Below, one piece after another: positions 5,521 through 8,239 of a stretch of DNA of 8,239 nt. Below the pieces are notes generated by a model. The model was not told the DNA's origin. It searched no databases and saw nothing but the letters and a program-made list of their open reading frames with translations. Source of the DNA: Flavobacterium sp. (lineage in GTDB: Bacteria; Bacteroidota; Bacteroidia; Flavobacteriales; Flavobacteriaceae); NCBI GenBank assembly GCA_024642295.1, contig JAHEBK010000063.1:1-8239 (forward strand), in the 5' to 3' direction. Position 1 is the stretch's first letter, and every line of letters begins with the position of its first letter. The position numbers were made by a program, and so were the translations under genes.

Positions 5521-8239
5521 ATGAAGAAATTATTTTTTTTGATATTTATCCCCTTTGTCTTACAATCACAACAAATGCCTGTTGACTTAGAAGTCAAACG
5601 TAGTGGTTTTAATGATGTGGTTCTAAATGTAACTGAAGGGGTTAGTGATATCTTAACAACTGGTAAAGATGGTTATGTTTTTACAAAGTCGTTGCTAACA
5701 GATGTTAATAATAACAATACCATTTTATCATTAGAGTACTTCTGTCCAACAGGTGTAGATTTCATTGAATTTTATTTTTATCCTTTAAAAGATGCTGTGC
5801 CGTCAAAGGTTATTCGTGATGTTGGTTCAACTGAAGGCTGGGTAGAGTTTAAGGTGAATATAGGTGAAGAGCTTAAAAATTGGGGAAAAAAAGGAGATTT
5901 CCTAAGAATTGACTTTGGCAATGCTCCCGATTTAAGAATTCAAATTAAAAACATTAAAATTAGAGAGATAACCGAAATAGAAAAACAAATTGAAGCAAAA
6001 AAGGAATTGTTAAAAGCCAAAGAAAAGAAATTGAAACTCAATTTACAAGCTTATCTAAAGCTTGATTACGATAACAAAATAAATAATGTCTTGGTTACTG
6101 ATGATGCAATTATTATTAGTGGTATTTCAAAACAACCAAATCTTTTTCTAGCGGAGGTTAGTACTTACGAACACATAACAGAGTTAAAAAATTATGAGTT
6201 TGTAACACCGATTGCACCAAATGGTTCAAAATTTGAAATCAAAGTACCGCGTTATGTTTCTAGACACAATTTTAATCAGGACCGACTTCTTTCTAGGTGG
6301 GTATTGGTAAAAAAGAATAAAAAACAAGATTACGAAAGGGTTTCAAATGCACGATACCAAGACTCTATTGTGCCAAAATATAATGACGCATTTGTAAAAC
6401 CTTCAACAAAAAAAGGACTAGGAGGTTACAGTGCTGATAGAGAAGCCCCATCTTCAGATTTGGATGATTTAGGAATCACTAGTGCTACTGTGAATATTTG
6501 GGTTAATGGGTTGTTTCGGTCAACACCTGAAAAAGATAATATTCCTTTTGAATATTTAGGAAAAACTTATTATGTTCATAAAAAAACGATTGAAGGTTAT
6601 GATAATACCTTTCTTTCAACAGCAAAAAAAGATATAGAAGTTTCTGCTATTCTGCTTATCGCAAAAGCAAATCAATCACCAGATAAAAAGATAGGTGCTA
6701 TTCTTCAGCATCCGGATTGTGACCCAGCAGGTATTTATAGCATGCCTAACGTAACAACTCCTGAAGGAGTTCAGTATTATGCTGCTATTTTAGATTTTTT
6801 AGCAAACCGCTACAGTAGACCCGATAAAAAATACGGTCGCATACATCATTGGATTATCCATAACGAAGTTGATGCGGGATGGGTTTGGACCAATGCAGGA
6901 GAGAAAGAAGCACTTGTTTTTATGGATTTATACCATAAGTCTATGAGAATGTCTTACAATATCGCTAGAAAGTATAACCCAAATTCCAAAGTTTTTATTT
7001 CGTTAACGCATTATTGGAATTGGACTTCAAATAAACACTTCTATCATTCAAAAGAGTTATTAGAGCAGTTGATCGATTTTTCAAATGCTGAAGGCGATTT
7101 TGAATGGGCTATAGCACAACATCCATATCCAGAATCTTTAAGAGAACCTAAAACTTGGCTGGATGAAAAAGTAAGTTTTGATTTTGATACCAAGCTCATC
7201 ACATTTAAAAACACAGAGGTTTTAGATGCTTGGGTAAAACAGCCAGAAGTATTGTACAAAGGGAAATACAAGCGTACAGTATATCTTTCTGAAAACGGAA
7301 CCAATTCGCCAACGTATAGCGAGCAAGATTTAAAAGAGCAAGCTGCAGGTATGGCTTATGCCTTAAAAAAAATAAAATATTTAGATGGTATTGATGGCTT
7401 TCAATATCATAATTGGCAAGATAATAGAAAAGAGGGAGGCTTACGCATCGGTTTAAGAAGGTTTCCAGATGATGAAGAAAAACCAGGAGCAACCAAACCA
7501 GTTTGGTATGTATATCAAGCTTTTGGAACAGATAAAGAAGCTGCTGTTTTTGACCAATATAAAGACATGATAGGTATAAAAGATTGGGATGAGATAAGAC
7601 ACAAAGAACCTATAACTGCTAAAAAAAAAAGGGTTTATAAATCATTAAATATTGATAATTGGGTAGTTACAGATGCCTTGGGGCGTACTTTGCCAAATTA
7701 TGAATTATCGGGTCCAAAAAAAGGAAATAAATATGTAGGCATGTTTTATTTTATAACACATAGCAATCCTAAAAACGAAGGCCCATATAACGTTACTGAA
7801 ATACTAAATAAAAACCCAGAAAACCCACAATGGAAAGATGGAAACTATTATTGGGGCGAACCTGAAATTGGCTATTATTTAAACCAAGAAGAGTGGGCAA
7901 TAAAAAAACATGCATACCAATTAGTTGATGCAGGTGTAGATGTTATTATTCTTGACGTTACTAATAACAACACACACAGAATAGCTTACCTCGCTATATG
8001 CAAAGTGTTTCAAGAAATGAGAGACAAGGGAGAAAAAACACCGGGTATTGCATTCTTGGCTAGTGAAATATCTGTTAACACGTTATGGGACGAATTTTAT
8101 TCTAAAGGACTATATAAAGATTTATGGTTTCAATGGAAAGGAAAGCCTTTATTGCTATACGGTCAGCATGAAATGCCTGAAAGGAATAAAGTAAACGATA
8201 TTAAATTTTCAGATGAAATAAATTCTTTTTTTAGCTTAA
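5521..8239 (+). CDS. Secreted two-barrel glycoside hydrolase-like protein: DUF5722-like plus GH71/GH99-like (3' end missing)
   Basis: 906 codons with no stop before the right edge; an in-frame stop at 5476 fixes the start at 5521. Signal peptide about 1-18 (MKKLFFLIFI...). Residues about 22-150 are a beta-rich, possibly carbohydrate-binding module, joined by a Lys/Glu-rich helix (149-180) to a (beta/alpha)8-type barrel, about 195-690. The barrel resembles DUF5722 and follows the clan GH-A pattern: H447-N-E449 as likely acid/base, L589-S-E591-N-G as likely nucleophile, and strand-like GITSATVNIW, VFISLTHYW and IDGFQYHNW. From about 709 a second domain begins (NWVVTDALGRTLP, KYVGMFYF, HWGEP-like YYWGEPEIGYYL, AGVDVIILD812VTNN, CKVFQEM, LYKDLWFQW). 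It resembles GH71/GH99-like barrels found in polysaccharide loci and is cut by the window edge. The likely role is cleavage of glycosidic bonds in the glycan handled by the divergent sulfatase/G8 genes. Family names come from recognition by eye, and the substrate is unknown. Confidence 0.85.
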   Translation, partial: MKKLFFLIFIPFVLQSQQMPVDLEVKRSGFNDVVLNVTEGVSDILTTGKDGYVFTKSLLTDVNNNNTILSLEYFCPTGVDFIEFYFYPLKDAVPSKVIRDVGSTEGWVEFKVNIGEELKNWGKKGDFLRIDFGNAPDLRIQIKNIKIREITEIEKQIEAKKELLKAKEKKLKLNLQAYLKLDYDNKINNVLVTDDAIIISGISKQPNLFLAEVSTYEHITELKNYEFVTPIAPNGSKFEIKVPRYVSRHNFNQDRLLSRWVLVKKNKKQDYERVSNARYQDSIVPKYNDAFVKPSTKKGLGGYSADREAPSSDLDDLGITSATVNIWVNGLFRSTPEKDNIPFEYLGKTYYVHKKTIEGYDNTFLSTAKKDIEVSAILLIAKANQSPDKKIGAILQHPDCDPAGIYSMPNVTTPEGVQYYAAILDFLANRYSRPDKKYGRIHHWIIHNEVDAGWVWTNAGEKEALVFMDLYHKSMRMSYNIARKYNPNSKVFISLTHYWNWTSNKHFYHSKELLEQLIDFSNAEGDFEWAIAQHPYPESLREPKTWLDEKVSFDFDTKLITFKNTEVLDAWVKQPEVLYKGKYKRTVYLSENGTNSPTYSEQDLKEQAAGMAYALKKIKYLDGIDGFQYHNWQDNRKEGGLRIGLRRFPDDEEKPGATKPVWYVYQAFGTDKEAAVFDQYKDMIGIKDWDEIRHKEPITAKKKRVYKSLNIDNWVVTDALGRTLPNYELSGPKKGNKYVGMFYFITHSNPKNEGPYNVTEILNKNPENPQWKDGNYYWGEPEIGYYLNQEEWAIKKHAYQLVDAGVDVIILDVTNNNTHRIAYLAICKVFQEMRDKGEKTPGIAFLASEISVNTLWDEFYSKGLYKDLWFQWKGKPLLLYGQHEMPERNKVNDIKFSDEINSFFSL

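Noticed and set aside
7044..7492. Two minus-strand open frames opposite the glycosidase gene
   Set aside because: They overlap each other and the conserved barrel region containing the SENG motif; no independent support.

Overview
The window is AT-rich. It has Bacteroidota-type promoters (TAnnTTTG -7 elements), no clear Shine-Dalgarno sites, a C-terminal type IX secretion (Por) sorting domain and a lipoprotein sulfatase. Together these point to a marine-type member of the Flavobacteriia/Bacteroidota. The content looks like part of a polysaccharide utilization locus for a sulfated glycan. No SusC/SusD pair, regulator gene, tRNA, rRNA, CRISPR array or mobile element is visible.

Layout. On the minus strand, reading right to left, there is a 1121-residue secreted G8-domain protein resembling CEMIP/TMEM2 (5333 to 1968). 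It is followed by a strong hairpin terminator (1905-1938), a formylglycine-type S1 sulfatase lipoprotein (1804 to 353), and, after only 12 bases, the start of a second G8-domain protein that runs off the left edge (340 to 1). The second G8 protein is a clear paralogue of the first, so the sulfatase lies between two copies. On the plus strand, diverging from the first G8 gene, is an open frame of at least 906 codons (5521 to the right edge). It encodes a secreted protein with an N-terminal beta-rich module, a DUF5722-like clan GH-A type barrel, and the beginning of a second, GH71/GH99-like barrel.

Regulation. All three promoters that can be placed share the arrangement ATTnnnCAGGAT, exactly 21 bases, then a TAnnTTTG-like -7 element. 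One copy precedes the large G8 gene, one precedes the sulfatase, and one precedes the plus-strand glycosidase. In the divergent intergenic region two copies form an inverted repeat. This suggests that one unidentified regulator switches on all three transcription units together.

Working model (inference). The G8/beta-helix proteins are exported through the type IX system and attack a polyanionic polysaccharide outside the cell. The sulfatase removes sulfate esters, and the two-barrel glycosidase processes the products. The substrate cannot be read from the sequence. The relationship to the hyaluronan-depolymerising CEMIP family makes a glycosaminoglycan-like or other sulfated acidic polymer a reasonable first guess.
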